From Streptomyces sp. NRRL F-5126 (GTDB lineage: Bacteria; Actinomycetota; Actinomycetes; Streptomycetales; Streptomycetaceae): DNA of 64,000 nt. The notes under the pieces are model-generated. The model worked only from the letters and a program-made list of their open reading frames with translations, made no database searches and was not told the DNA's origin. The position numbers and the translations under genes were made by a program. The stretch's first letter is position 1. Each line of letters begins with the position of its first letter. Below are positions 22,069 to 31,831 of the stretch, piece after piece. The stretch is taken from the NCBI RefSeq assembly GCF_000721265.1, contig NZ_JOFZ01000001.1:62001-126000 (forward strand), given 5' to 3'.

Positions 22069-23754
22069 ATGACCACGTTCGCCCCGACCGTGCTCACCCC
22101 GGACCAGCGTGCGAAGATCTCCGCCGACCCGCTGGTGGGCGGCGGCAACCTGCTCAAGTCCGCCCTCGCGGCCAGCATCGCGCCCGCGGCGCGCTTCATC
22201 CACTCCGCGCGCCCGCTCACCACCGCCTCGGGCGAGCGGCGCCACGACTTCAGCATCAACGAGGTGGACGAGCTCGCGCAGAGCTGGTCTGCCTGGTACC
22301 TGGCGCAGGGCGTGCGCCCCCGCGACCGGGTCGCGGTGTGGATCGAGGACTCGTTCGCGTACTCGGTGCACTTCTACGCGCTCGCGCAGATCGGCGCGGT
22401 CGCGGTCCTCGTCAACAGCAAGGCCCCGCGGGCCATCGCGCAGTCGCTGCTCGAACAGACGGCTCCGGTAGGCCTCTACGCCGATGCCGCCCGGCTGGAG
22501 CGCCTCGGCTCCGCGCTCGACGGCCTCGGCCTCGCGTGGACGCGGACGGAGGATGAGCTTCCGGCGCCGCCCGCCGCCGCGCTCACCGACGCGCAGTACT
22601 GGCCGCACCACGACGACGACCCGGTCGTCATCCTGCACTCGTCCGGCACCACAGGACGGCCCAAGCCGACGATCCACACGCACCGCTCCATCGTCTCCGG
22701 CCCGAAGTTCCGGCTCGTGGACCACACCGAGGTGCCAGGCGCGCTGATGATGACGGCGCTGCCGCAGTCGCACCTGGGGTGCATCGCCTACACGGTCTAC
22801 GCCGTACTCGGCGGCACCCCGTTCGTGGCGTTCAGCGACCGCAGCGGCGAGGAACTGGCCGCCGCGGTCGACCGCCACCGGCCCACCGCGGTGATGTCGT
22901 TCGCCCACGGCTACGCGGAACTCGCCGCGGCGGACCTGCCGGTGGGTTCCGTCGACTCCGTGGCGGTGTGGACCTCCATCGGCGACGCGGTGCACCGCGC
23001 GCACATCGAGAAGGTCCTCTCGCTGCGCAGCCCGGAGCTGCCGTCCCCCGCGTTCTTCGACCGCCTGGGCACCACCGAGCTGGGCTGGGGCGTGCTGCTG
23101 CAGGTCCACACGCTCGACTCGAAGGGCAACGACCGCTGCGCCGGCAAGCCCACCGGGGTCGCCGAGGTCGCGATCCTGCACGAGGACGGCAGCCACGCGG
23201 ACGTCGGCGAGGTCGGCCACCTGGCCGCCAAGGGCCCTGGCGTCACGCCCGGTTACTGGGCCGACTCCGACACCACCTACCGCTGCAGGCTGGCCGGCCA
23301 CTGGCTGCCGGGCGACATGGCCTACCGGGACGCGGAGAACAACTTCCTGCTCGTGGACCGCACGGTGGACGCCCTGCACACCCCCACCGGCACGGGCTAC
23401 TCGGTGTTCATGGAGGAGGTCGTGCTCAACGAGGTGCCCGAGGTGGACGACATCGCCGTCGTCGCCGGCCGGGACGGCGCGACGGTCGTACCGGTCGCCG
23501 TCGTCACCGTCGCCGAACGGACCGGCGCCGACCCGCGCAAGCTGCTCGACCGCGCCAACGAGGCCCTGGACGCGGCGGGCCACCCCCGCTTGGGAGTTCT
23601 GGAAATAGCCCGCACGCCCGACCAGTTCCCCATCGGCGTCACCGGCAAGGTACTCAAGCGCCAACTCCGCGAGACATACGCGAGTTTGCGGAGCCACGTA
23701 GAGCGGACCGATTCCGCTTCCCTCGCTTCTGTCATCTTCGAGGAATCAGCGTGA
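22069..23754 (+). CDS. AMP-forming acyl/aryl ligase (ANL superfamily)
   Basis: This 561-residue adenylate-forming enzyme has the phosphate loop [20 protein letters not shown], an A5-like region [11 protein letters not shown], then [12 protein letters not shown], and the C-terminal lysine motif [11 protein letters not shown]. No carrier domain is fused and no stand-alone carrier protein is seen in the cluster, so a CoA ester or acyl-adenylate product is likely. AGGAAGG precedes the ATG. It overlaps the DsbA-like gene by GTGA. The acid activated is unknown. Confidence 0.9.
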   Translation: MTTFAPTVLTPDQRAKISADPLVGGGNLLKSALAASIAPAARFIHSARPLTTASGERRHDFSINEVDELAQSWSAWYLAQGVRPRDRVAVWIEDSFAYSVHFYALAQIGAVAVLVNSKAPRAIAQSLLEQTAPVGLYADAARLERLGSALDGLGLAWTRTEDELPAPPAAALTDAQYWPHHDDDPVVILHSSGTTGRPKPTIHTHRSIVSGPKFRLVDHTEVPGALMMTALPQSHLGCIAYTVYAVLGGTPFVAFSDRSGEELAAAVDRHRPTAVMSFAHGYAELAAADLPVGSVDSVAVWTSIGDAVHRAHIEKVLSLRSPELPSPAFFDRLGTTELGWGVLLQVHTLDSKGNDRCAGKPTGVAEVAILHEDGSHADVGEVGHLAAKGPGVTPGYWADSDTTYRCRLAGHWLPGDMAYRDAENNFLLVDRTVDALHTPTGTGYSVFMEEVVLNEVPEVDDIAVVAGRDGATVVPVAVVTVAERTGADPRKLLDRANEALDAAGHPRLGVLEIARTPDQFPIGVTGKVLKRQLRETYASLRSHVERTDSASLASVIFEESA

Positions 23755-24380
23755 CACAGAACAGTCGGAGCACGGACACCCCCGCCGAGGTCGACTTCTA
23801 CTTCGACCCGGCCTGCCCCTTCGCATGGATCACCTCCCGGTGGATTCTCGAGGTCGAACGACAGCGAGAGCTGAACCTCAGATTCCGGGTGATGAGTCTT
23901 TACGTTCTCAACGAGAACCGGGAACTACCCGATTGGTACCGTGAGTTGGTGGACAACTCGCTCGCGCTGACACGTCTGTGCATCGCCGCGGAGCAGCAGC
24001 ACGGCGAGAACGTCCTCGCCGGGCTCTACACCGCGCTCGGCACCCGTATCCACAACGGCGGGAACAAGGACTTCCGCGCCGTCGGCGTGGAAGCGCTCGC
24101 CGAGACCGGCCTGCCCGCCGGGCTGATCGACGCGTCGGACAGCGACGCGTACGACGCGGCGCTGCGCGAGAGCCACCACCGCGGCATGGACCCGGTCGGC
24201 GAGGACGTGGGCACGCCCACCATCCACATCGACGGGGTGGCCTTCTTCGGGCCGGTGCTCAATTCCATCCCGCGCGGTGCTGAGGCCGCGCGCATTTTCG
24301 ACAGCGCGCGTGCGCTGGCCGGCTATCCCGACTTCTTCGAGCTGAAGAGGACACGCACCGGAAAGCTCTCCTTCGACTAG
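23751..24380 (+). CDS. DsbA-family protein (Rv2466c / mycothiol-linked reductase type)
   Basis: The 209-residue thioredoxin-fold protein has [20 protein letters not shown] near its N-terminus, a helical insert, and the cis-Pro loop [19 protein letters not shown]. This matches the actinobacterial DsbA-like group that includes the mycothiol-dependent nitroreductase Rv2466c. The active-site motif is A-C-P-F-A-W, with a single Cys. There is no signal peptide, so it is cytosolic. It is coupled to the AMP ligase (GTGA), suggesting a redox or thiol-conjugate step; the exact reaction is unknown. Confidence 0.85.
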   Translation: MTQNSRSTDTPAEVDFYFDPACPFAWITSRWILEVERQRELNLRFRVMSLYVLNENRELPDWYRELVDNSLALTRLCIAAEQQHGENVLAGLYTALGTRIHNGGNKDFRAVGVEALAETGLPAGLIDASDSDAYDAALRESHHRGMDPVGEDVGTPTIHIDGVAFFGPVLNSIPRGAEAARIFDSARALAGYPDFFELKRTRTGKLSFD

Positions 24381-24451
24381 GTCCCGGGCGAACCGTTCGA
24401 CGTGGACCGCTCCTTGCCGGGGGCGGTCCACGTCCCGACGAGAACAGGCAC

Positions 24452-27112
24452 ATGGACATGCAGCAGACTTCCGCGGACGCAATCCCCGCACCACGGCCGG
24501 ACGCCTTCATTCTCACCGGATCGTTCCTGGTGGTCTGTCGTGCGCCGCTGTATCTCGAAGAACTCGCCCGCAGGGGCCTCAAAATACTTCTGATCACGCC
24601 CTCCCGATGGCGTGAAGAGGCCCTGCGCGCCACCGCCGATCCGTCTCATGCCGCGTCCGCGATCAGCGAATTCGCCTTTGTGGACGGCGACGTGAGCCGC
24701 GACAACTCCTACCTTCCCGGCGCCGTATCGGCGGCCCGCCGCTGGCGGGAGCGGTACCGGATCACCGGCTGCTACGCGGTCGGCGAGACCCAGGTCGAGC
24801 CGACCGGCCTGCTGGCGGACGCCCTCGGCGTCGCCACCCCGGGCCTGCGCGCCACCCGGGTGTGCCGCAGCAAGTACCTGCAGCGGTGGTACCTGCCGGA
24901 GTTCAGCCCCGCCTCGATCGTGGTCCCGCCGGACGAGCGCGGCAGTGTCGACCTGAGCGGGGTGCACTACCCCGCCGTCGTCAAACCCACTGGCAGGCAC
25001 TCCAGTTCGGGGGTCGAGACGATCGCCGACGCGGGTGCGCTGCGCGCCGCGCTCGACGCCTTCCCGGCGCACGAGACCGTACTGGTGGAGGAGAAGGTCG
25101 CCGGGCAGGAGTACTCGGTGGAGAGCCTGGTGCAGGGCGGCCGGATCCTGTTCGCCTCCGTCACCCGCAAGGACACCACCGACGCGCACGCGCGCACGTT
25201 CGTGGAGCTGTCCCACACCGTCCCGAGCGACCACCCGGCCACCCGGGACGCGCTGCTGGCGGCCAACCAGCGGCTGCTGGAGGACGGGCTCGACTTCCGC
25301 GACGGCATCGCGCACGCCGAGTGGCGCGTCGACGCGGCGGGCCGGCCGGTGCTGATGGAAGTCGCCGCGCGCACGCCGGGCGACGGCCTCTGCGTGCTGT
25401 ACGAACTGGCCACAGGCGCGCCGCTCGAACCGGAGATCATCCGGATCGCGCTCGGCGAGCCGGCGTCGTACCCGCATCCCCGCAGGCACGCCCGGCAGGT
25501 CTACCTGGAGCACGCCCCCGGCATCCTCGCCGGCGTCACGGTCGAGGGCTTCGACGTCGAACCCGCCTGGGTGGGTGAGGGCGGCCTCTGGCCGTCCATC
25601 GGCCCGGCCGCGGCCGGCGACGCGCCCACGCTGCGCGCGGTGCTCGTGCACAAGGACCGCGGTGCGCGCCTCGGCCCGCTGCTGAGTTCCGAGGACCGCA
25701 CCCTGTCCTTCTTCATCGACGCGCCGACACTCGCGGAACTCGACGCGCTGGAGGCCGAGGTCCGCGCGTCCGTCACCATCCACACCGTGCCCGAGAGCGT
25801 CACCCACGTCCTCGTCGGCTACAGCCCGGTGATGCTCGCCAAGCTCGACGAGTCGGCGCCCGGGGCATCCGTCCTGGTGCTGGAGGAGCCCGCGGTCATC
25901 GCCGCGCGCGGCATCGCGAACCTCGCCGAACGGCACGCCTGCGTTGGTGCGTTGCTGCCGGTGCCGAGCCAGGACGAGCAGCACCCGCACCGCGTCGCGG
26001 ACACGCTGCCGCGCCCGCCGCGCGTGCGCGCCGTGGTGCCCGTCGTGGAGTACGGGGTCGTGGTGGCGGCCACCCTCGCGGAGGCGTGGGGGCTGCCGGG
26101 CGCCGGCCTCAAGGCGGCCCGGGTGCTGCGCGACAAGGCACTGCTGCGGGCCGCCGCATCCGGCGCCGTCCCCCAGCCCGCCTGGGCGAGGGCCGAGGGA
26201 CCGGACGACGTGGCGGAGTTCCGCTCGCACCACGGCGGCGAGTGCGTGCTCAAGCCCGCGGGCCGGCAGGCCAGCCTCGGCGTGCAGCTCCTCGGGCCCG
26301 GCGACGACGTGCCCGCCGCCTGGGCGCACACCACGGGCGCGGACGAGCCGACGCTGCGCGCCGGCTACCCCGGCACCGCCCGCTACCTCGTCGAACAACG
26401 CCTGCACGGGCCCGAGGTGAGCGTCGAGGCCTTCGTCCACGACGGCACGGTCGGCTTCACCAACATCACCGCCAAATCCGTCCTCGCCTCGCGCCACCCC
26501 GTCGAGATGGGGCACACCCTGCCGGCCGACCTGCCGGAGCCCGCGGCGGACGCGCTGCGCGAGGCCGTCGCCCGACTCGCCGAGGCCACCGGGTTCGGCT
26601 CCGGCATCCTGCACTCGGAGTGGATACTCGCCGACGGCCGCCCGCACCTCGTGGAGTGCGCCGGTCGGCTGCCCGGCGGCGCGATCACGGTCCTCGTCGA
26701 CCTCGCGTACGGCACCGACATCCTCGCGAACCTGCTGCGGGTGCTGGAGGGCCGCGGTCCCGCCGGGCCGATCGCGCCGCGCTGCGCGGCGGCCGTCCGC
26801 TTCCTGACCGCGGCACCCGGCACCGTCACGTCGGTCGCCGGCGCACAGGAGGCCGCAGCCGTGCCGGGCGTCGAGGAGGTGCACGTGTCGGTGGAACCCG
26901 GCGCCACCGTGCGCGCCATCACCAGTTCGTGGGAGCGTGCGGGGTTCGTCGTGGCCACCGCGCCGTCGAGCGCGGACGCGGCGAGCACCGCGGAGCGCGC
27001 CCGGTCGCTGATCACCGTGCGGGTCCGCGAGACCGCCGGCGGCGACGGACGCGGCGACGGGCGCGGACGCCCCGGGGACAGCACGCCGGCGGCGGCCTCC
27101 GGGGGGCGGTGA
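24452..27112 (+). CDS. double ATP-grasp amide ligase
   Basis: This 886-residue protein contains two complete ATP-grasp modules. The first (about 1-430) has VVKPTGRHSSSGVET, TVLVEEKVAGQEYSVESLV and the metal-site region LMEVAARTPGDGL. The second (about 440-860) has CVLKPAGRQASLGVQLL, YLVEQRLHGPEVSVEAFV and LVECAGRLPGGA. Such modules join an amino acid to another amine through an acyl-phosphate. Two fused modules suggest two successive couplings, giving with the next ATP-grasp gene up to three. p-Aminophenylalanine is the natural candidate substrate, by context only. It overlaps or abuts the MFS gene. Confidence 0.9.
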   Translation: MDMQQTSADAIPAPRPDAFILTGSFLVVCRAPLYLEELARRGLKILLITPSRWREEALRATADPSHAASAISEFAFVDGDVSRDNSYLPGAVSAARRWRERYRITGCYAVGETQVEPTGLLADALGVATPGLRATRVCRSKYLQRWYLPEFSPASIVVPPDERGSVDLSGVHYPAVVKPTGRHSSSGVETIADAGALRAALDAFPAHETVLVEEKVAGQEYSVESLVQGGRILFASVTRKDTTDAHARTFVELSHTVPSDHPATRDALLAANQRLLEDGLDFRDGIAHAEWRVDAAGRPVLMEVAARTPGDGLCVLYELATGAPLEPEIIRIALGEPASYPHPRRHARQVYLEHAPGILAGVTVEGFDVEPAWVGEGGLWPSIGPAAAGDAPTLRAVLVHKDRGARLGPLLSSEDRTLSFFIDAPTLAELDALEAEVRASVTIHTVPESVTHVLVGYSPVMLAKLDESAPGASVLVLEEPAVIAARGIANLAERHACVGALLPVPSQDEQHPHRVADTLPRPPRVRAVVPVVEYGVVVAATLAEAWGLPGAGLKAARVLRDKALLRAAASGAVPQPAWARAEGPDDVAEFRSHHGGECVLKPAGRQASLGVQLLGPGDDVPAAWAHTTGADEPTLRAGYPGTARYLVEQRLHGPEVSVEAFVHDGTVGFTNITAKSVLASRHPVEMGHTLPADLPEPAADALREAVARLAEATGFGSGILHSEWILADGRPHLVECAGRLPGGAITVLVDLAYGTDILANLLRVLEGRGPAGPIAPRCAAAVRFLTAAPGTVTSVAGAQEAAAVPGVEEVHVSVEPGATVRAITSSWERAGFVVATAPSSADAASTAERARSLITVRVRETAGGDGRGDGRGRPGDSTPAAASGGR

Positions 27113-27114
27113 CC

Positions 27115-28410
27115 GTGCGCCGCATCTCCCTTCGCGAGTACGTGCCGGCGACGCGCGCGGGCCGCACGTTCGCCGTCACCTCGCTGATCAACGCGGTCGG
27201 AACCGGCCTGTACCTGGCCGGTTCCGCGGTGTTCTTCGTCCGTTCGGTCGGGCTGACCACCGCGGAGGTCGGCTTCGGTCTCGCCCTGTCCGGCATCGTC
27301 GGCTTCCTGACGACGGTGCCCGTCGGCGCGCTGGCCGAACGCATCGGCGCCCGGCACATGCTGGTCGTGCTGCAGTTGTGGCGGGCGGGCTGGTTCGTCG
27401 CGCTGACCTTCGTACACGGCGTGGTGGGCTTCACCCTGGTGTCCTCGTGCCTTGCGGCCGCCGAGGCGGCCACCCAGCCGATGACGCAGGCCGTGGCGTC
27501 CGCCGCGACGGAGGAGGGCGACCGCACCCACACGATGGCGATCATCCGTACGGTCCGCAACATGGGCTTCTCGCTCGGGGCGCTGCTCGCGGCGCCCCTG
27601 CTGGCCTCGCACAGCGTCTGGGCGTACCGCGGCATCGTGCTCGGCACGGCGGCCGCGTTCGTCGTCTCGGCGCTGCTGCTGACCCGGCTGCGCGCGGTGG
27701 CGGGGGCCGCCGTGCAGCGCAGGGCCGGCCCGCTTGCCGCGATCAAGGGGTTCCGGGACTGGCGCTACCTGCTGCTGGCCGGCCTCAACGGGGTGCTGAA
27801 CCTGCACACCACGATCCTCTCGGTGGGCATCCCGCTGTGGGCGCTGCACGCCACACGCGTGCCGACCGGGCTGCTGCCGATCGTCGTGCTGACCAACACC
27901 GTGCTCTCGGTGGTGCTCCAGGTGCCGGTGTCCAGGACGGCCGAGGGGCCGGGGGGTGCGGCACGCTCCCTGCGGCTCGGCGGCGCGGCGCTCACCGCGT
28001 GCTGCCTGGCGATGGCGCTGGCCGCGGGACCCGCATCCGCCTGGCTCGCCGGCGCGGTGCTGCTGGGCGCCTGCGTGCTGCTCACCTTCGGTGAGATGTG
28101 GCAGGCGGTCGGCGGCTGGGACCTGAGCTACGCGTTCGCCCCCGAGGACCGCAAGAGCACGTATCTGTCCGTCTTCAGCCTCGGCGGCACGGGCCAGCGG
28201 ATCATCGGACCCGCGCTCGTCACCTCGGTGGTGATCGCCGCGGGCCCTGCGGGCTGGATCGGCCTGGCCACCGTCTTCGCCGCCGCCGCGCTGCTCGTCA
28301 CGCCGGTCACCCGGCTGCTGAGGCCGGTGGCGGCGGTCGCCGCGGACGGTGCCGGCGCATCCGGCGCCGCGTCGCGGACTCCCACGGAAACGGAAGGGGC
28401 CACCCCGTGA
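27115..28410 (+). CDS. MFS transporter
   Basis: This is a 431-residue protein with about 12 hydrophobic segments. The first-loop signature is GALAERIGARHMLVVLQLWR. Conserved interior segments include TLRTV-like IIRTVRNMGFSLGALLAAP. The GTG at 27115 has a G-run 8 bases upstream; a GTG at 27109 overlapping the ligase stop (GTGA) is the alternative. Its position between two peptide ligases points to product export and self-protection. The stop overlaps the GTG of the next gene. Confidence 0.92.
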   Translation: MRRISLREYVPATRAGRTFAVTSLINAVGTGLYLAGSAVFFVRSVGLTTAEVGFGLALSGIVGFLTTVPVGALAERIGARHMLVVLQLWRAGWFVALTFVHGVVGFTLVSSCLAAAEAATQPMTQAVASAATEEGDRTHTMAIIRTVRNMGFSLGALLAAPLLASHSVWAYRGIVLGTAAAFVVSALLLTRLRAVAGAAVQRRAGPLAAIKGFRDWRYLLLAGLNGVLNLHTTILSVGIPLWALHATRVPTGLLPIVVLTNTVLSVVLQVPVSRTAEGPGGAARSLRLGGAALTACCLAMALAAGPASAWLAGAVLLGACVLLTFGEMWQAVGGWDLSYAFAPEDRKSTYLSVFSLGGTGQRIIGPALVTSVVIAAGPAGWIGLATVFAAAALLVTPVTRLLRPVAAVAADGAGASGAASRTPTETEGATP

Positions 28411-28964
28411 ACGACAGCAAGGATCTGCTGGTGGTGGGCGTCGGCACGATGGGCCGGCCCTATCTGGAAGCCGCCGCGCGGCTCGGCGTGCGGGTGCGCG
28501 CCGTCGAATCGGCCGCGACGTGGGACCACCGGCCGCAGGCGCTCGCGGAGGCGTTCCACCGCGCCCCCGCGGGCCCCGAGGAGCTGTGGAACCTGGCGGT
28601 GAACCGCGCGGTCGCCGAGCATGTGCCGGGCGGCGTGGTCGCCTTCGCGGAACCGCAGGTGCTCTCCGCCGCACTGGCCCAGGACCGGCTCGCACTGCCC
28701 GGCCCGTCCCTGCACGCGGCCGTCATCTCGCGCAACAAGGCGCTGCAGCGCACGACGTTCGCCGACCACGGCGTTCAGCAGCCGGAGTTCCGGCTGGTGG
28801 CGAGCGTCGCCGACGCGCGGGCGTGGATGCTTCAACGCCTTCCGGTGGTCGTCAAACCGCTCACCCGGGCCGGCAGCGAGGGCGTGGAGCTGGTCGCGGA
28901 CGAGGCGGCCGTCGACGACGCCGGCGCGCCGGCGAGGGCACCGTCCTGGTGGAAGAGGGGGTGA
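28407..28964 (+). CDS. ATP-grasp ligase, N-terminal part (frame broken)
   Basis: The frame starts at a GTG overlapping the MFS stop and encodes 185 residues: an N-terminal substrate domain (LLVVGVGTMGRPYLEAAARL) and the start of the ATP-grasp fold (PVVVKPLTRAGSEGVELV). It then runs into APSWWKRG and a stop. The expected continuation, GTVLVEEGV, is in the -1 frame from about 28931. One missing base in the CCGGCGAGG stretch would restore a protein of about 400 residues. This is either a real lesion, a split gene, or a sequencing error. Confidence 0.75.
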   Translation: MNDSKDLLVVGVGTMGRPYLEAAARLGVRVRAVESAATWDHRPQALAEAFHRAPAGPEELWNLAVNRAVAEHVPGGVVAFAEPQVLSAALAQDRLALPGPSLHAAVISRNKALQRTTFADHGVQQPEFRLVASVADARAWMLQRLPVVVKPLTRAGSEGVELVADEAAVDDAGAPARAPSWWKRG

Positions 28965-29605
28965 TGGGGCCCGAGTTCAGCTGGGAGGCCCTGGTGCGCG
29001 ACGGGGAGGTGCTGTTCGCGAACACCACCGCGAAGGAGACCACACCGCCGCCGTACTTCGTGGAGCTGTCCCACCGCTGCGGCCACCGCTTCGACGACCC
29101 GGCGACGGCGGCCGCCGTGGAGAGGCTGACCAGGGGCGTACTCGGCGCGATCGGGATGCGCACGGGCCTGGTGCACCTGGAGTTCAAGGTGGGGCCGCGG
29201 GGCCCGGTCCTGATGGAGACGGCCGTGCGTACCCCCGGCGACTACCTGCCCGACGCGATCGGCCTGACCTTCGGCTTCGACCTGTACGAGGCCGTGGTCA
29301 AACTCTCCCTCGGCCTGCCCGTGGGCGACCTCCCCTCCGGCGACCCCACCGCCTGGGCCGCCACATACTTCCCGACCTCCGCGCCAGGCACCATCACCCG
29401 GATCACCGGGGTCGAGGAGAGCGAGGACCACCCAGCCGTGGTACGGGTGCGGCTGCGCAAGGGGCCGGGCGACGTCGTGCGCCCGCTGACGTCGTCGTCC
29501 CAACGGATGGGGCACGTCCTGGTGTGCGCGCACTCGCCGTCCGAGCGGGAGGACGCGCTGAAGTTCGTGCGCGAGACGCTGCGGGTGGAGGTCTCCCCGG
29601 CCTGA
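28964..29605 (+). CDS. ATP-grasp ligase, C-terminal part
   Basis: This frame carries the rest of the ATP-grasp ligase. An ATG overlaps the stop of the preceding frame (TGATG), so reinitiation could make a separate 213-residue product starting MGPEFSWEALVRDG. It includes LVHLEFKVGPRGPVLMETAV and RTPGDYLPDAI, the metal-binding and ATP-binding half. The sequence closely parallels the first module of the double ligase upstream, including the LSH motif after the nucleotide loop. A strong bidirectional hairpin follows the stop. Confidence 0.75.
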   Translation: MGPEFSWEALVRDGEVLFANTTAKETTPPPYFVELSHRCGHRFDDPATAAAVERLTRGVLGAIGMRTGLVHLEFKVGPRGPVLMETAVRTPGDYLPDAIGLTFGFDLYEAVVKLSLGLPVGDLPSGDPTAWAATYFPTSAPGTITRITGVEESEDHPAVVRVRLRKGPGDVVRPLTSSSQRMGHVLVCAHSPSEREDALKFVRETLRVEVSPA

Positions 29606-29621
29606 GCCGCCGCACCGGCCC

Positions 29622-29659
29622 GGCGGCCGGCGGTCCCGTACCAGGGGCCGCCGGCCGCC
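29622..29659. terminator. bidirectional hairpin between convergent ligase and aminotransferase genes
   Basis: A 16-bp stem (29622-29637 with 29644-29659, one G-U wobble) with a 6-base loop lies 16 bp after the ATP-grasp stop and 22 bp after the aminotransferase stop on the other strand. It can serve both transcripts. Confidence 0.75.
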
Positions 29660-29681
29660 CGCCGTGTCCCGTGTCCCCGGC

Positions 29682-30679
29682 TCAGCGGGCCGCCGTGCCG
29701 TAGGCGGCGGCGACGCGCAGCACGGTGTCGTTCGCGGCCGCCTCGCCGACGGTGACGCGGGCGCCCTCGCCGGGAAACGCCCGTACCAGCACGCCCTGCC
29801 GGGCGCACTCCGCCGCGAACTCCTCGGTGCGCTCCCCCAGCGGCAGCCACACGAAGTTCGCCTGCGACGGCGGCACGGCCATCCCCGCGTCCCGCAGGCC
29901 GGCCTCGACCCGTCCACGCTCCTTCACCAACGCATCGACGCGCTCCATGAGTTCGGCTTCGGCACCGAGGGAGGCCACCGCGGCGACCTGGGCGGCCGCG
30001 TTCACACCGAACGGCACGGCGCGCGCCCGGATCCGCGCGGCCACCGGCGCCGACGCGACGGCGTAGCCGATCCGCAGCCCGGCCAGGCCGTAGGCCTTGG
30101 AGAACGTCCGCAGCACGACCACGTTGGGGCGCTCGCGGTACAGGTCGACGCCGTCCGGGACGTCGATGTCCCGGACGAACTCCCGGTAGGCCTCGTCCAG
30201 TACGACCAGCACGTGCGGCGGCATCCGGTCGAGGAAGCGCTCCAGCTCCACCCGCCGCACGACGGTGCCCGTCGGGTTGTTGGGGTTGCACACCACGACG
30301 GCGCGGGTGTCTTCGCGCAGGCACGAGGCCATCGCGTCAAGGTCGTGCACGCCGTCGCGCAGCGGCACGCGCACCGACGCGCCCCCGCACACCTGCGTGA
30401 GGTGCGGGTACGCCTCGAACGACGGCCATGCGCAGAGCACGCTGCCGCCGTCGGCGACCGCGGCGTGCAGCAGGTGCAGGAGCACCCCCACCGATCCCGC
30501 GCCGAAGGCGAGATTGTCCGCCGGCACGGACAGCCGGGCGGCGACCGCGCCCGTCACCTCCGCGGCGAGCCGGTCGGGGTAGCGGTTCATTTCCGCGACC
30601 GCCGCATCGGCGACGACCCGGCGCACCGAGGGCAGCGGCGGATGGGGTTTTCGTTGGCAGACAGTCCGTAGGGCGTCAT
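29682..30679 (-). pseudogene. HisC-like class I/II aminotransferase with N-terminal frameshift
   Basis: The long frame covers nearly the whole PLP fold-type I protein: [23 protein letters not shown] and [17 protein letters not shown] with the PLP Lys, then a C-terminal NFVWLPLG. The family start, [12 protein letters not shown], is in another frame beginning at an ATG (30679) with GGAAAGG upstream. Adding one base to the GGGG run at 30644-30647 joins the two into about 332 residues. It should convert p-aminophenylpyruvate to p-aminophenylalanine. As read it would be non-functional unless the run is a sequencing error. Confidence 0.8.
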
Positions 30680-30850
30680 CGGGCACCTTTCCGGCGCGGA
30701 ATGGCGTGGCGCCGGAAGCAGAAGCGGAAAAACAGCGGACCACCGGCACCGCGGCAACAGAGAAAGGGAGAAATGGATCCCCTGGGGGGACCGATCGACG
30801 GGCGCGCTGCGGGCCGCCACGGGGCCCGGCTTGCGGCGCGGTGCCTCACC

Positions 30851-31831
30851 CTAAGAGGCCGCCTGGGTGGCCGCAAGACCGCCTTGCGCCGAACTCCCGT
30901 CCGGGAGCGTTCCCGTGTCGCGTTTCCGCATCCCCATCAAGTAGCCGAGTTGCAGCCGGTGCTGGGCCCCGTACTCCTTCTTCAGCCAGGCCACGTGTGC
31001 TTGCAGGGAGCGCAGGCTGAGTCCGAGGCGGCGGGCGATCTCCTTGTCCGAGCGCCCTTCGATCAGGAGTTTGCAGATGGACTCCCGAATCGCGGGGATC
31101 ACCTCGGGGGCCGCGTCCGCAGCGCGCACCGGCAGAAAGGGGAACGTGGCGGCCCGGTCCCACGCACGGTCGAAGACGTCCGCGAGGAAATGGACCACGG
31201 CCGTCTCCGTGACCAGCACCGCCCTTGACCGGTCGGCGTTGGCCGGAATGAAGGCCGCGGCGCGGTCGACCAATATCATCCGGTCGAAGAACTCCGCGAG
31301 GGTGCGCACCTGCACCCCGTACTGCGTGACCGACTGCACGTATTCCTTCGTCGGCTCGTCGAAGCGCGTGCTGTGCTGGTAGAGCGTGCGCATGCTGATG
31401 CCGGCCGCGACCTGGTCGTGCACGGCGTGCAGCGCGTCGTCCAGCACGGGGCCGGGGCGCGGGCCGTCCGGCTGGGCGGTGAGGATCTCCGTGTGTGCGG
31501 TGGCGAGGACCTCCTGGATGGCGTGGTTGATCTCCGCTTCCCCTTCGAGGTAACGGAATCCCGGATGCCGCGGTCTTCGATCACCCGCGCCCTCGCGGTA
31601 CTCGTCCTGGCCGTCCTCGCAGGCGCGCCGGTCGGGCTGCTCGGCCTGTGCGGCGATCATGCCCGAGATCTCGCTGAGCGCCTGCGCCATGCGCAGTAAC
31701 GCCTCGCGCTTCTCGGGCTGCGCGCTGGACGGCCACTGCGCGGACAGGCCCTGCAGGGCCGCGGCGCTCACGTCGGCCACGGAAGGGTCCCCCTCACCTT
31801 CGATGTCCATTTCATGTGAGCTCGTCTGCAT
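30851..31831 (-). CDS. LuxR-type regulator with a TTA codon
   Basis: This 326-residue protein has a C-terminal LuxR helix-turn-helix (about 250-283, LLIEGRSDKEIARRLGLSLR) and an N-terminal region with FRYLEGEAEINHAIQEV and EILTAQPDGPRPGP, like TrmB/phospholipase-D-like sensor modules. The ATG at 31831 is chosen because GAGGG lies 6 bases upstream. Leu45 is encoded by TTA (complement of 31697-31699), which needs the bldA tRNA located 5 kb away in this window. It is the best candidate for the cluster's pathway-specific activator. An inverted repeat lies about 100 bp upstream. Confidence 0.9.
   Translation of the reverse strand: MQTSSHEMDIEGEGDPSVADVSAAALQGLSAQWPSSAQPEKREALLRMAQALSEISGMIAAQAEQPDRRACEDGQDEYREGAGDRRPRHPGFRYLEGEAEINHAIQEVLATAHTEILTAQPDGPRPGPVLDDALHAVHDQVAAGISMRTLYQHSTRFDEPTKEYVQSVTQYGVQVRTLAEFFDRMILVDRAAAFIPANADRSRAVLVTETAVVHFLADVFDRAWDRAATFPFLPVRAADAAPEVIPAIRESICKLLIEGRSDKEIARRLGLSLRSLQAHVAWLKKEYGAQHRLQLGYLMGMRKRDTGTLPDGSSAQGGLAATQAAS

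Noticed and set aside
24377..28695. Long minus-strand frames opposite the double ATP-grasp ligase and MFS genes
   Set aside because: They are shadows of the GC-rich plus-strand genes; the plus-strand frames carry all recognisable motifs.
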